Shown one piece after another: positions 33,632 to 44,095 of a stretch of 64,000 nucleotides of DNA; the stretch's first letter is position 1; the number at the start of each line of letters is the position of its first letter. The notes beneath the pieces were generated by a model. The model saw nothing but the letters and a program-made list of their open reading frames with translations, did no database searches and was not told where the DNA came from. Origin of the DNA: Microbacter margulisiae. Lineage in GTDB: Bacteria > Bacteroidota > Bacteroidia > Bacteroidales > Paludibacteraceae. Position numbers and translations under genes: made by a program. The DNA lies in contig NZ_JACHYB010000001.1 in assembly GCF_014192515.1 (NCBI RefSeq), positions 434,001 through 498,000 of the forward strand, written 5' to 3'.

Positions 33632-36600
33632 ATGCTTAAAAGGGCGTTATTTTTATTGTCATTTTGTTGCCTTCAATCTTTGGCTTTTGGTCAGACGCTT
33701 GAATATCAGAATTTTGCCAATATTTCATTTACTGCCGACAATGCCATCGTCTATGCCTTTGTGCAGGATCGACAGGGATTGCTATGGCTTGAAACAGATA
33801 AAGGATTGTATAGTTATGATGGTTATTTTTTTCAATACCATCCTTATGGAGCCACCCAGCAGGCGCCGATCTTTACCTGTGGCGTTATTTACCGAAAAAA
33901 ATATCTTTACCTGGGCTCTTTCGGAGGTGTCTATATTTACAATATTGAGACAGATCGCTTCGAAAAGAGTGTTTCCGGATTACCCACTGATGTCCGTGCG
34001 GTTGCCTTGCAGGGCAATAAACTTTGGATAGGTACATTGACGGGGTTGTATTTATACAACCTGAAAGATGGCAAAATTACCAATTACTCCGCGACAAGTC
34101 ATACAGGGATTACGCATAATGCGGTTTACTGCCTGCAAATATCGGAGAATAACGATCTTTATGTCGGAACGTATAATGGATTATGTGTCAAATATAACCA
34201 TAAGGATACGTTCCAAAAAATAGAGCTACCGGTAACGACTGCCAAAAAATCCCTGCTGGTCAACTCGCTTTGCGAGGATGTTGCCCGGAAATGTATTTGG
34301 GTCGGTACAGAGGGGTATTTGTTGCAATATCATCCGGATACAAAGAAGGTGGAACATATTGCACAGTTCGATGGCAACTCCGTTAAGTCATTGGCGATTG
34401 ACAAGGATAACAACCTGCTTCTCGGTACAGATAACGGTTTGTTCGTCTATAATCCGGAGCAAAACCATATCACGCATGTAGTACATGATACCCGTAACAA
34501 CAACTCCTTGATAGATAATGCTATTTGGTCAATTTTTGTGGATAAGGATAAAAATGCCTGGTTTGGAACAGCTTATGGAATATCGTTCAGCAAAAATACA
34601 AAACGCTACCAGTTGATAACGATTTTCCAGCAAACCGGAGTAGGCGATGGAAATCAAATATATTGCATGTTTAAAGACTCCCGCGGTAATTTTTGGTATG
34701 GCGGCAGCAACGGTCTGATTTTTGTCGATGCAAAAACGAAACGAAGCATTTGGTATAGGATGGGAGATCCACGATACCCTCTTTCGCACAATCGGGTCAG
34801 ATGTATTTATGAAGACAGGGACCACGACCTGTGGATCGCTACGGATGGGAGTATAAGCCGCTATAATTATGCTAACCACCAGTTTATTCATTACAACATT
34901 ATTGATAAAACAGGTACCCGCAATGCGAACTGGGCCTACAGTATTCTTGAAGACAACAGGGGACAATTGTGGATTGCAACCTATTTGGGTGGGTTATTTA
35001 TTGTTGACAAACACAAGCTGCTTGCCAACACTTCAGGACCGTATGTGGCAGAGCGAAATCTTAATATCAACGTATTTTCAACGATTGAATCTGGTAATTT
35101 CGTTAGTCAGATTGTTCAGGACAAACAGGGAAACATCTGGGCATTGACACCCGATGATGGAATTGCCCGAATCAACAGCATTACCGGACAGGCAAGTAAA
35201 ATGTTCTTTAAATCTGATCGTGGAACTAATATTGATCTGAATTCAACATGCATGCTGATGGATCTTTCCGGTTATCTCTGGGTTGGATTTGATGGTGGCC
35301 TTATTAGAATAGATCCTGCTACCAACAGGGAAATGATTATTAAATATGATGCGCTGAAGCAAAATAATATCCGTGCATTAGCCGAAGAAGGGGAGTATAT
35401 CTGGATCAGTACGATAAAAGGTATTTTTTGCCTGAACAAAAAGACTTTTGCCATTCAACAGATCAATCTTCCCGATAAGTTTTTCATGAGTAGTTTCTAT
35501 GATACGCAAAGCCATCGCATGTTTTTAGGCGGAGTCGACGGATATATCGTTTTTTCTCCCAATGTTTGTCGTCATGCCACAGGAACATCATCTCTGCTTC
35601 TTACCGATTTGTTGATCAACGGCAAATCGTATGATTCAAATATCAACCGTAAAGGAGAAGCGATCCGTTATTTGAACAGGATTTCGCTGCCTTACGATCA
35701 AAATAATGTGACTTTTCAGGTATCAGATCTAACCTATTCAAAGGAAGAAAACCATAAATATGAATATTACCTGAATGGCGTTGATCGCGAGTGGCATACG
35801 ATTGATCCCGGTACCAACCGGATTACCTATACCAACCTCTCTCCTGGCAATTATGAACTGACAGTTCGTAATGTCAATACAAATCCGGACAATTCTCAGC
35901 AGGATCTTGTATTTATACTTCAAATCAGGTATCCGTGGTATAATACTATTTGGGCGCGATTGTTTTATCTCATAGTGATTGTTGCTGTTGTGTATTGGTT
36001 AATAAAGTATTACAGGGATAAACACCAAATAAAAATTGAACGGATAGAACGGGAAAAATCGCTTGAATTGTCGAACCTTAAAATTGATTTCTTTACCAAT
36101 GTTTCGCATGAACTGAAAACTCCATTGAGTCTGATTATCGCACCTCTGAGTAAGATGATGCTCGAAACCCGTAGTACCAACCTAAAAAAACAATTGAATT
36201 CGATTTATAAAAATGCGCTTAGACTGAATGAGTTGGTACAGCAGGTGGTAGGATTTGGGCACCAGGATCAGGTTGTTGATGCAGCCCTGATCAAATCACA
36301 AGTTGAATTTGTAGAATTTGCCCGTGGAATATTTGCAGTGTATGAAGACTTATTCCAACAGAAGGAAATACAGGGGCTGTTTTTGTCAGATATCAAACAG
36401 GTCTATGTTGAAATCGATGTGGTGAAAATGGAATCGGTGTTGAATAACCTGATATTTAATGCTTTTAAATTTACTAATCAGGGTGGTACCATTACCTTAG
36501 CCATAACACAAAGTTCGGAAGAAAATTTACAATTAATTATTGCCGACACTGGCATCGGAATTCCCCGGGAAGATTTACCATATGTATTCGAGCGTTTTTA

Positions 36601-37570
36601 CCAGTCGCATAAAATGGTACATAGTTATGAAGGTTCCGGTATCGGGCTCTATCTTGTCAAAAAGTATATGGACCAACACAAAGGCACTATTCATATTGAT
36701 TCGGAAGAAAACCACGGAACTACGATGACGCTGACATTGCCTTGCTCTCCTATTATTAAAGAATTCGATAGGGAGGAACAAAAGAAGGTAGTTTATGCGA
36801 CGCCTACCCAAGCTGAGCCAGGAAAGAAAGAGATTCTTATTGTGGAAGATAATCTGGAAGTAAGTGAATTTTTAATGCATTCATTGTCGGGTGAATACGC
36901 AGTGCATGTGGCGCATAATGGCAAAACAGGACTTGATAGTGCATTGGAGTTGCATCCCGACCTGATCATTGCCGATATGATGATGCCGGTGCTTGACGGG
37001 ATGGAGATGTGCCGTCAGTTGCGCAAACACAAGGAGATGTCGTTAATCCCGATCATTATGCTGACAGCAAAAGACGATACCCTGACGGAAGAACAAAGTC
37101 TGAAGGCGGGTGTAAATGCCTTTGTACCAAAGCCATTTGATCTGAACATCCTCATGCTGCGTGTTCGCCAGTTAATCACTCAAAATGACAAGATAGAGGA
37201 AAAGCTCCGCATCGAAGCGATGACCACCCCAAAAGAAATAGAAACTACTTCGTATGATGAAAAGTTGCTGGCCAACCTGACTAAAATCATTGAAGATAAT
37301 ATTGATAATCCTGAAATGAATGTCAATTTCCTGAGTGAACTTTCAGAAATCAGCACCAAGCAAATTTACCGCAAAATAAAAAAACTGACAGGTTTTACTC
37401 CTGTCGACTATATTCGTTCCATTCGTTTAGAAAAAGCCGCCATGCTGCTGGCACAGAAAAAATTTTCTGTAACAGAAGTAATGTATTTGGTGGGTTTTAC
37501 CAATCATTCCTATTTTACCAAATGTTTCCAGAATAAATTCGGACAAACCCCGAAACAGTACACCAAATAA
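33632..37570 (+). CDS. Hybrid two-component system regulator (HTCS) of a polysaccharide locus
   Basis: 1312 residues; sensor, kinase and regulator in one chain. Signal peptide (1-20), periplasmic two-component-regulator propeller repeats (about 25-690, with many NNDLYVGTYNGL-type blades), a Y_Y_Y domain (about 690-760), one transmembrane helix (about 773-793), a HisKA domain with the phosphorylated His826 in NVSHELKTPL, an ATPase domain (DTGIGIPREDL, GSGIGLYLVKKY), a receiver domain with Asp1115 in IIADMMMPVLDG, and a C-terminal AraC-type HTH. Such proteins bind oligosaccharides in the periplasm and switch on the adjacent susCD genes. Here the ligand should be a galacto-oligosaccharide. Confidence 0.97.
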   Translation: MLKRALFLLSFCCLQSLAFGQTLEYQNFANISFTADNAIVYAFVQDRQGLLWLETDKGLYSYDGYFFQYHPYGATQQAPIFTCGVIYRKKYLYLGSFGGVYIYNIETDRFEKSVSGLPTDVRAVALQGNKLWIGTLTGLYLYNLKDGKITNYSATSHTGITHNAVYCLQISENNDLYVGTYNGLCVKYNHKDTFQKIELPVTTAKKSLLVNSLCEDVARKCIWVGTEGYLLQYHPDTKKVEHIAQFDGNSVKSLAIDKDNNLLLGTDNGLFVYNPEQNHITHVVHDTRNNNSLIDNAIWSIFVDKDKNAWFGTAYGISFSKNTKRYQLITIFQQTGVGDGNQIYCMFKDSRGNFWYGGSNGLIFVDAKTKRSIWYRMGDPRYPLSHNRVRCIYEDRDHDLWIATDGSISRYNYANHQFIHYNIIDKTGTRNANWAYSILEDNRGQLWIATYLGGLFIVDKHKLLANTSGPYVAERNLNINVFSTIESGNFVSQIVQDKQGNIWALTPDDGIARINSITGQASKMFFKSDRGTNIDLNSTCMLMDLSGYLWVGFDGGLIRIDPATNREMIIKYDALKQNNIRALAEEGEYIWISTIKGIFCLNKKTFAIQQINLPDKFFMSSFYDTQSHRMFLGGVDGYIVFSPNVCRHATGTSSLLLTDLLINGKSYDSNINRKGEAIRYLNRISLPYDQNNVTFQVSDLTYSKEENHKYEYYLNGVDREWHTIDPGTNRITYTNLSPGNYELTVRNVNTNPDNSQQDLVFILQIRYPWYNTIWARLFYLIVIVAVVYWLIKYYRDKHQIKIERIEREKSLELSNLKIDFFTNVSHELKTPLSLIIAPLSKMMLETRSTNLKKQLNSIYKNALRLNELVQQVVGFGHQDQVVDAALIKSQVEFVEFARGIFAVYEDLFQQKEIQGLFLSDIKQVYVEIDVVKMESVLNNLIFNAFKFTNQGGTITLAITQSSEENLQLIIADTGIGIPREDLPYVFERFYQSHKMVHSYEGSGIGLYLVKKYMDQHKGTIHIDSEENHGTTMTLTLPCSPIIKEFDREEQKKVVYATPTQAEPGKKEILIVEDNLEVSEFLMHSLSGEYAVHVAHNGKTGLDSALELHPDLIIADMMMPVLDGMEMCRQLRKHKEMSLIPIIMLTAKDDTLTEEQSLKAGVNAFVPKPFDLNILMLRVRQLITQNDKIEEKLRIEAMTTPKEIETTSYDEKLLANLTKIIEDNIDNPEMNVNFLSELSEISTKQIYRKIKKLTGFTPVDYIRSIRLEKAAMLLAQKKFSVTEVMYLVGFTNHSYFTKCFQNKFGQTPKQYTK

Positions 37571-38029
37571 CCGGAAATTAAAAAAGAAACTATTTAGTTG
37601 CTATCTGATCTTCAATCTGCATTGTCGTTGATCTGCATACGTTTGATTTAAGTGAGACTAATTCTTTTTAATATCCAGATTATTATTGTTTTATGGCTTT
37701 TTTAATAATCTCTTCAGCTTACGATAACCGGACTGTTAAATCCTTTTCCACGTCTGTTTTTTGTTAGTTTATGTCCGATTTCGTCGGACTATATGCTCTC
37801 CTTCCTTCTACTTTTGTTCATCCCAAAATGAAGTGATCAGGCTGTTCTTTTGCCTGTTTTCCTTCAATGGGAAATGGTTCTCTTGTCTGTAATCCATATT
37901 TATGACAAAGCGTTGCCAGCCGGATTACACTGTATGCGTTTTAATCAGGTTTTTTTAGGCAATCAGGGTGTGTCGTTTTAATGTTCGTGAGTTTAATGAT
38001 CTCAATTGTTTAATCTTAATTTATCTATT
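37571..38029 (+). promoter_or_regulatory. Control region between the HTCS and susC
   Basis: A 459-bp noncoding stretch just before the susC-type gene. A hairpin GTCCGA-TTTCG-TCGGAC lies at 37773-37789. The HTCS-controlled promoter of the locus is expected here, but I could not mark the operator. The susC start is the ATG at 38030; a longer frame from TTG 38006 is less likely. Confidence 0.5.
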
Positions 38030-41026
38030 ATGAGAAAAATCCTCCATGTGGAAAAATTTTGTCATTATCGGTTCTTTGTAATGACAATCTTCATGTTGTT
38101 TGTCAGTTGTTTGCTTTATGCAGCACCTTTACCACCCACCCAACAGAATTCGACGGAAAACGGTTCTCGTAAAATAACGGGAATAGTGAAAGACGAAAAG
38201 GGAATGCCCCTACCAGGTGTAAATGTAGTCGTAGCAGGTACCCATACAGGAACTATTACCGACGTTAATGGCTCTTTTAGCCTGACACTGCCTGCTGATA
38301 AAACTGCATTGGAATTTTCTTTTATTGGTTATCAGTCACAGAAGATTTTTGCGGCAGGCAAAAGCAGGTTGAATGTACAAATGACGCCAGAAGCCAGGAA
38401 ACTAGATGAAGTGGTGGTGATCGGGTACGGTACGCAAAAAGCCAAAGATCTTACCGGAGCTATCGAATCGGTCAGTTCCAAGGATTTCCAGAAAGCCCCT
38501 GTTGCTAATGCAGAGGAGTTGATTTCCAATAAAATATCAGGTGTTCAGGTACTACCGTCAAGTGGTCAGCCAGGCGCAGGAAGTTCTATCCTAATTCGAG
38601 GCGGCGCTTCATTGAGTGCCAGCCTTGATCCGCTTATCGTGATAGACGGAATGCCATTGGAAGGCTGGGATAGCGGCCCTGGCATGCTAAGTCAACTGAA
38701 TCCTAATGACATAGCCACTTTTACTGTGCTTAAAGATGCTTCTGCCGCTGCCATTTACGGTTCGCGTGCATCGAATGGCGTTATTCTTATCACTACTAAA
38801 GAAGGCGTCAAAGGTGCACCAAAGATCTCTTTTTCAGAAAATACGGAAGTGTCGGATCTTCGAAAGGAAATATCCGTACTGTCTGCCACTCAGTATCGTA
38901 ACGTGATAAATAATTTAGGCCTAACCACGGTTACTCCTGTGGGAAATGCATCAACCGACTGGCAGAAAGAAATTTTTCAGACAGCACTTTCTACCAGTTA
39001 TAACCTTAGCGTCGGAGGTAAGGTAAAAGCCCTTCCTTACTATGCTTCTACCAGTTATACTGATCAGAATGGCATTCTGAAAACAGGTAATTATAAGAGA
39101 ATTACAGGTATGTTGAATCTTAATCCAACATTTTTCACTGATCATCTTAAAGTGACCATCAGTGTGAAAGGTTCGTATGAAAAACAACGGATTGCCAATC
39201 AAAATGCTATCTGGGTTGCTGCAGAATATGATCCCACACAGCCTGTTTACACGTCCGATCAGACGTATGGTGGTTATTACCAATATACCCAGTATGCTTC
39301 GAATCCAGCGGTTACCATTTCCAATCCGGTAAGTATGATTGATCAGGTACACAGTTATAGTAGTACTATACGGAGCATAGGCAATATTCATTTGGACTAC
39401 AAAGTTCATTTTCTTCCCGACCTGCATATCAATGTAAATGCAGGATATGATGCATCAAGGGCGACTTCGTCATATTGGACTCCGGCTAATTATTTTGCTG
39501 ATAACGTGGCCGGTGGTTATAACAACCAGGCCGATCCAGCATCAAAAGTATTTAATACAGTGTTCGAATCGTATGCCAATTATGCGAAAGAGCTACCGTC
39601 ACTACTTAGCAAGATTGATCTTACAGGTGGATATTCCTATAATAACTTCTTGTCTACCTATTATTATTATCCGACATACAATCAGGCTGGAACACAATTA
39701 TCGCAGTATGGATATCCTTCCACATCCGGCTATGGAATGGATCAACCGAGCCACTCCATTATCTCTTTCTATGGACGTCTGAATTATACCTTCGACCAGA
39801 AATATCTTTTAACTGCCTCGATTCGCGATGATGGCTCTTCCCGTTTTGCCCCCAGTCATCGTTGGGGAATATTTCCATCAGCAGCATTGGCATGGAAAAT
39901 GAAAGATGAGAACTTTTTGAAGAATAACCGTGTTATTTCCGATCTGAAACTAAGATTGAGTTATGGCGTTACCGGACAGCAGGATGGACTGGCTAATTAT
40001 ATGCATGTTCCTGTTTATACGGCTGCAAGCACCCTTTATCAGTATTATATTGGCAATACGGCATATACTACAATCTGGCCATCGGTTTACAACCCGGATG
40101 TAAAGTGGGAGCAAACAGCCACTGCCAATGCTGGTGTAGATTACGGTTTTCTGGAACACCGCATCACGGGCTCCCTCGATGTATATAAACGGGAAACAAA
40201 AGATTTACTCCAGACAGTCATAGTCCCGCTTGGATATACATTTTCTTCCACTATGACACGAAATATTGGTACAATGGAAAATGACGGTGTAGAATTTCTT
40301 ATTAAAGCCGTGCCTGTTCAGACCAAAAACTTTACTTGGAATATTAGCTACAATTTTGCTTATAATCAAAATAAAATTACACATCTGAATTATACGACGG
40401 ATAACGGATTATCGCTTTCGAGTGATGATCGCCTTGTTAACACTGTGGGGTATAGTCGTGATACCTATTATCTCTACCATCAGGTGTACGACAAAAACGG
40501 CATGCCAGTAGAAGGACAGGTGGTTGATGCTAATCATGATGGAGTGATCAGTGCCAGTGACCGTTATTTAACCAATAAATCGGCAGTGCCAAAATACCTT
40601 ATGGGTTTTAATACAAGCTTTCAATATAAAAGATGGACGTTGGGTATTGCCATGCATTCAGATTTAGGCAATTATATTTATTACCAACCAACCAATAGCA
40701 CCATAGCCATTACCGGATGGAATACTTCCGAAAATATGAGTACACTCTATTATAAAACGCATTTCTCTCAAAGTAGTTCTTATGAGAATTACAGCGATCT
40801 TTACTTACAAAACGCTTCATTTCTGAAGTGTGATAATATTAATCTGGGGTATGATTTCGGTAATATTATCCGTGACAGTCATGTGTCGCTCAGGTTATCC
40901 GCATCCGTTCAGAATGTGTTTACGATTACCAAATTCACCGGACAAGATCCTGAAACGAATAGTGGATATCAAAACACCTATCCGATTCCCCGAACATTTT
41001 CTTTAGGATTAAATCTTAACTTCTAA
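38030..41026 (+). CDS. SusC-type TonB-dependent outer-membrane transporter
   Basis: 998 residues. Signal peptide up to LLYAAP, then a carboxypeptidase-regulatory-like domain (GIVKDEKGMPLPGVNVVVAG in its first strands), the TonB-contact and plug region (DEVVVIGYGTQKAKDLTGAI), and a 22-strand barrel that ends with Phe. It imports oligosaccharides captured by the SusD partner, using energy from TonB. It lies 10 bp before the susD gene. The plug's NGVILITTKEG block is normal for SusC. Confidence 0.97.
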   Translation: MRKILHVEKFCHYRFFVMTIFMLFVSCLLYAAPLPPTQQNSTENGSRKITGIVKDEKGMPLPGVNVVVAGTHTGTITDVNGSFSLTLPADKTALEFSFIGYQSQKIFAAGKSRLNVQMTPEARKLDEVVVIGYGTQKAKDLTGAIESVSSKDFQKAPVANAEELISNKISGVQVLPSSGQPGAGSSILIRGGASLSASLDPLIVIDGMPLEGWDSGPGMLSQLNPNDIATFTVLKDASAAAIYGSRASNGVILITTKEGVKGAPKISFSENTEVSDLRKEISVLSATQYRNVINNLGLTTVTPVGNASTDWQKEIFQTALSTSYNLSVGGKVKALPYYASTSYTDQNGILKTGNYKRITGMLNLNPTFFTDHLKVTISVKGSYEKQRIANQNAIWVAAEYDPTQPVYTSDQTYGGYYQYTQYASNPAVTISNPVSMIDQVHSYSSTIRSIGNIHLDYKVHFLPDLHINVNAGYDASRATSSYWTPANYFADNVAGGYNNQADPASKVFNTVFESYANYAKELPSLLSKIDLTGGYSYNNFLSTYYYYPTYNQAGTQLSQYGYPSTSGYGMDQPSHSIISFYGRLNYTFDQKYLLTASIRDDGSSRFAPSHRWGIFPSAALAWKMKDENFLKNNRVISDLKLRLSYGVTGQQDGLANYMHVPVYTAASTLYQYYIGNTAYTTIWPSVYNPDVKWEQTATANAGVDYGFLEHRITGSLDVYKRETKDLLQTVIVPLGYTFSSTMTRNIGTMENDGVEFLIKAVPVQTKNFTWNISYNFAYNQNKITHLNYTTDNGLSLSSDDRLVNTVGYSRDTYYLYHQVYDKNGMPVEGQVVDANHDGVISASDRYLTNKSAVPKYLMGFNTSFQYKRWTLGIAMHSDLGNYIYYQPTNSTIAITGWNTSENMSTLYYKTHFSQSSSYENYSDLYLQNASFLKCDNINLGYDFGNIIRDSHVSLRLSASVQNVFTITKFTGQDPETNSGYQNTYPIPRTFSLGLNLNF

Positions 41027-41036
41027 TTTTAACGCT

Positions 41037-42605
41037 ATGAATGATATAAAAATGAATCCCTATAAATTCCTGACAATAGTTACAGCCTTTGTACTTGTTT
41101 CTGCTTTGAGTTTATCTTCCTGTACAAGCGATCTGAACAAGATGCCGACCAATGGCATCACCAATTCGGAGCAATATTCTACAGTAGCAGGATATAAACA
41201 GAGTTTGGTGTCGCTGTTCTCTAATCTGGCATATAATAATTTTTTGCGCTATTATTGGGAAATGCAGGAATATCCCACCGATGAAGCTGTAGGCACCTGG
41301 GATGACGACGGCAATACAGGCGAATACCATAAACTTGATTGGAGCGCCGATCTTACGGCTATCAATAATCTTTACACGGTTGTGATGACTAATATCACGT
41401 ACTGCAATAATTTTATCAATGAAGCTTCCGATGCTAATGTGGCTAAACGGGGATTTACGGGTACGGATGCAGCCACTATCAAGCAATATCTGGCTGAAGC
41501 AAAATTTCTGCGGGCCTATTTTTATTGGATTATGATGGATGAATATGCCAATCCTCCTTTCGCAACCGAACAAACATTAGGTCAAAGCAATCCTACACAG
41601 ATTAAGCGTGATGCCTTGTTTGATTGGATAGAAGCGCAGTTGAAAAGTATTGATACCGATCTGCCTGATCCGAAAACAAACGAATGGGGACTTCCCGATA
41701 AAGCTGCTGAATGGTCATTGTTGGCCCGTATGTATCTCAACGCCTCTGTTTATACCGACACAGCCCGATATACGGATGCCATCACCTATTGCAATAAAGT
41801 GATTAATGCGGGATATTCACTTGAACCGTGCTATAATTGGTTGATGCTTGGCGATAATTATAAAAATACCAATGAGTTTATTTTTACCATCAACTATAAG
41901 AATTCGATGGAAACATGGGGTGGAACAAATTTTCTTTCTCTGGGTGCTGCCGGAGTCCCTTCGACTGTCAACGGTCTGTCGTCAAGCTGGGGGGAATTCA
42001 GAACTACATCAGCTTTAGTCAATCTGTTTCCCTCGACCGACACGCTTACTGACAAACGGGCAGAGTTCTGGACAACAGGACAAACTTTGGATATTACCAG
42101 TATTTCTTCGCAAACAGATGGCTATTCTTTCTACAAATACCGCAATGTAGACCGCTCTGGTCAAGCTATAGTGCAAAATAACAGTTATGGCAATTTGTCT
42201 GATATTGATTTTCCGGTCTTCCGTCTGGCAGAAATCTATCTGATCTACGCAGAAGCTGTGTTAAGAGGCGGATCGGGAGGGAGCATGTCTACGGCATTGT
42301 CATATATCAACCAGCTAAGAGGTCGTGCTTATGCTAACAATCCTCAGAGTACAGCAGGAAATATTACCCTGTCGCAGTTGACTCTCAACTTTATTCTCGA
42401 TGAACGTGCCCGCGAATTGTATTGGGAGGCGCAACGCCGTACCGATTTGGTTCGCTACAATAAATTGACCACCGCCGATTATCTATGGCCTTGGAAAGGT
42501 AATGTTGCCGCTGGTAAAGCTGTTGACAGCAAATACAACATCTTCCCAATTCCCACGTCAGATTTGCTGGCAAACCCGAACCTGACTCAAAACACAGGCT
42601 ATTGA
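41037..42605 (+). CDS. SusD-type starch-binding-like lipoprotein (RagB/SusD)
   Basis: 522 residues. Lipoprotein signal with cysteine in LSLSSCTSDL, then SusD helices including AEAKFLRAYFYWIMMDEYA and the C-terminal RARELYWEAQRRTDLVRYN. It sits on the surface as the lid of the SusC barrel and binds glycans. The start is ATG 41037 or 41052. It lies 10 bp after susC; the genes are co-transcribed. Confidence 0.97.
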   Translation: MNDIKMNPYKFLTIVTAFVLVSALSLSSCTSDLNKMPTNGITNSEQYSTVAGYKQSLVSLFSNLAYNNFLRYYWEMQEYPTDEAVGTWDDDGNTGEYHKLDWSADLTAINNLYTVVMTNITYCNNFINEASDANVAKRGFTGTDAATIKQYLAEAKFLRAYFYWIMMDEYANPPFATEQTLGQSNPTQIKRDALFDWIEAQLKSIDTDLPDPKTNEWGLPDKAAEWSLLARMYLNASVYTDTARYTDAITYCNKVINAGYSLEPCYNWLMLGDNYKNTNEFIFTINYKNSMETWGGTNFLSLGAAGVPSTVNGLSSSWGEFRTTSALVNLFPSTDTLTDKRAEFWTTGQTLDITSISSQTDGYSFYKYRNVDRSGQAIVQNNSYGNLSDIDFPVFRLAEIYLIYAEAVLRGGSGGSMSTALSYINQLRGRAYANNPQSTAGNITLSQLTLNFILDERARELYWEAQRRTDLVRYNKLTTADYLWPWKGNVAAGKAVDSKYNIFPIPTSDLLANPNLTQNTGY

Positions 42606-42652
42606 TCTGTGGTTTATGACGAATTAACCATGTTATTCACGATTAAAATGAA

Positions 42653-43852
42653 ATGATCATGACAAACAATATATTTAAATGGATTTTGGCGCTTTTTACA
42701 GTAGGATTGATAGTTGTTTCGTGTACCGACAATACCCCTGCCTATATAGCAACCTTACCGGCTGATGGAACATTTACACTGCATGCCAGTGATACTACCA
42801 TTGCATTGTCATCTACCAATGCCGGATCAACGAATGCAGTGACTTTCAGTTGGGACTCGCTCACCTATGGCGTGAGCACTCCGGTAACCTATACGTTGCA
42901 AGTTGATACTTTGAATGGTACGTTTTCCAATCCTATCGAAGAATCGGTGATCACTAACAGTTATACTTTTTCCTACTCTGATTCTATATTGAACCTGCGG
43001 GCATTGAAACTCAACCTGAAAGCAGGGCAACCAGAGAAACTGAAAGTCAGATTGAAATCGAGTCTGGCGTATAATCAGATGGTTGCTTATTCAAATGTCA
43101 TTACATTAACTGTAACTCCCTATACTTCTACAGTGCTTAAATATGCAATGCCAACTGCTCTTTACTTACAAGGTAGCGCAGTAGCTTCCAATTGGGGTTA
43201 TCCTGTCCCCGATGCACAGAAGATGGTACAAATTGACGACCATCGTTTTGCATTGCTGGTTTCACTTACTGGTGGAGGATCGTACGATTTCATTACTACT
43301 GCTTCTTCATGGGGAGATCCGGCCTATAGGGCGGCTACATCATCTGAAGCTGCCTCAGGAGGTAACTTTATTCCTTCGGGATCAACTACTACACCAGCAT
43401 GGGGAGGATCTGATATCCCAGCTCCCGCTACGAGTGGTGTTTATCAGGTAATAGTCGATTTTACGACAGGTACGTATACCGTGACAGCAGCTCCTGGCCT
43501 GCTCTCTGCGCCATCTGCCCTGTATATCGTGGGCGATGCTACTCCGTTGGGGTGGGCAGCTCCCGATGCTACACAGAAATTTACACAGATTGATGCCAAT
43601 ACCTTTGCCCTGAAAGTATATCTGACCGGAGGAAAGACTTATGCTTTGATTACGGCTGCTTCTACATGGACAGATCCGGCCTTTATCCTTCCGGCAGGCT
43701 CTGCTGCATCTTCATTCACATCGGGTGGTGAAATCATTGCGAGCGGTGCTGCCAACAACTGGGCAGGTGTTAATATGCAAAGCCCTTCAACATCGGGTAC
43801 CTATACGATTACTGCCAACTTTAAGTCGGGAACATTTATTGTTTCACAATAG
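42653..43852 (+). CDS. SusE/SusF-like surface glycan-binding lipoprotein
   Basis: 399 residues. Lipobox VVSC near residue 24, then a SusE N-terminal Ig-like domain (TFTLHASDTTIALSS, AVTFSWDSLTYG). Two tandem repeats follow: about 165-285 (ALYLQGSAVASNWGYP) and about 288-399 (ALYIVGDATPLGWAAP). Each has the Trp-rich face expected for glycan binding. It presumably binds galactan at the surface for the SusCD pair. It continues the operon after 47 bp. Confidence 0.9.
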   Translation: MIMTNNIFKWILALFTVGLIVVSCTDNTPAYIATLPADGTFTLHASDTTIALSSTNAGSTNAVTFSWDSLTYGVSTPVTYTLQVDTLNGTFSNPIEESVITNSYTFSYSDSILNLRALKLNLKAGQPEKLKVRLKSSLAYNQMVAYSNVITLTVTPYTSTVLKYAMPTALYLQGSAVASNWGYPVPDAQKMVQIDDHRFALLVSLTGGGSYDFITTASSWGDPAYRAATSSEAASGGNFIPSGSTTTPAWGGSDIPAPATSGVYQVIVDFTTGTYTVTAAPGLLSAPSALYIVGDATPLGWAAPDATQKFTQIDANTFALKVYLTGGKTYALITAASTWTDPAFILPAGSAASSFTSGGEIIASGAANNWAGVNMQSPSTSGTYTITANFKSGTFIVSQ

Positions 43853-43880
43853 AGCGCCTGATTGAAGAATATTCTTTATT

Positions 43881-43921
43881 CCTTATGCAATGGTCACGTA
43901 ACAAAATACCGTTGCATAAGG
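43881..43921 (+). promoter_or_regulatory. Large-loop inverted repeat after the SusE/F gene
   Basis: CCTTATGCAA (43881-43890) and TTGCATAAGG (43912-43921) form a 10-bp perfect stem with a 21-nt loop. It lies between the surface-protein gene and the enzyme genes and might shape relative expression in the operon. Confidence 0.4.
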
Positions 43922-44075
43922 TTTTAACGAAATACAAGCTGTACTGCACAAAAATGGATTTGATGTCGTATATTGGGAACCCGAAGGAGAAAGGACAGGG
44001 AGTGGTTATCAACTCAATTGCTGGAAAAATATACCTCCGTTCAAAGCGATGGAGTTATTTTTGTATAAGCCGTAG
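43920..44075 (+). pseudogene. C-terminal relic of a second GH53 galactanase
   Basis: One frame of 51 codons without a stop reads NEIQAVLHKNGFDVVYWEPE then GERTGSGYQLNCWKN and ends with KAMELFLYKP. The intact GH53 that follows ends with the parallel GVFYWEPECYNNW and PTVALNAFK. So the last barrel strand and the C terminus of a diverged galactanase are left, and the rest is deleted. It lies 20 bp before the intact gene. Confidence 0.68.
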
Positions 44076-44095
44076 AATTAATAAAAAACATAACA

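Noticed and set aside
37773..37789. Terminator after the HTCS gene
   Set aside because: The GTCCGA/TCGGAC stem is short, lies about 200 bp after the stop and has no T run; it may have another role.
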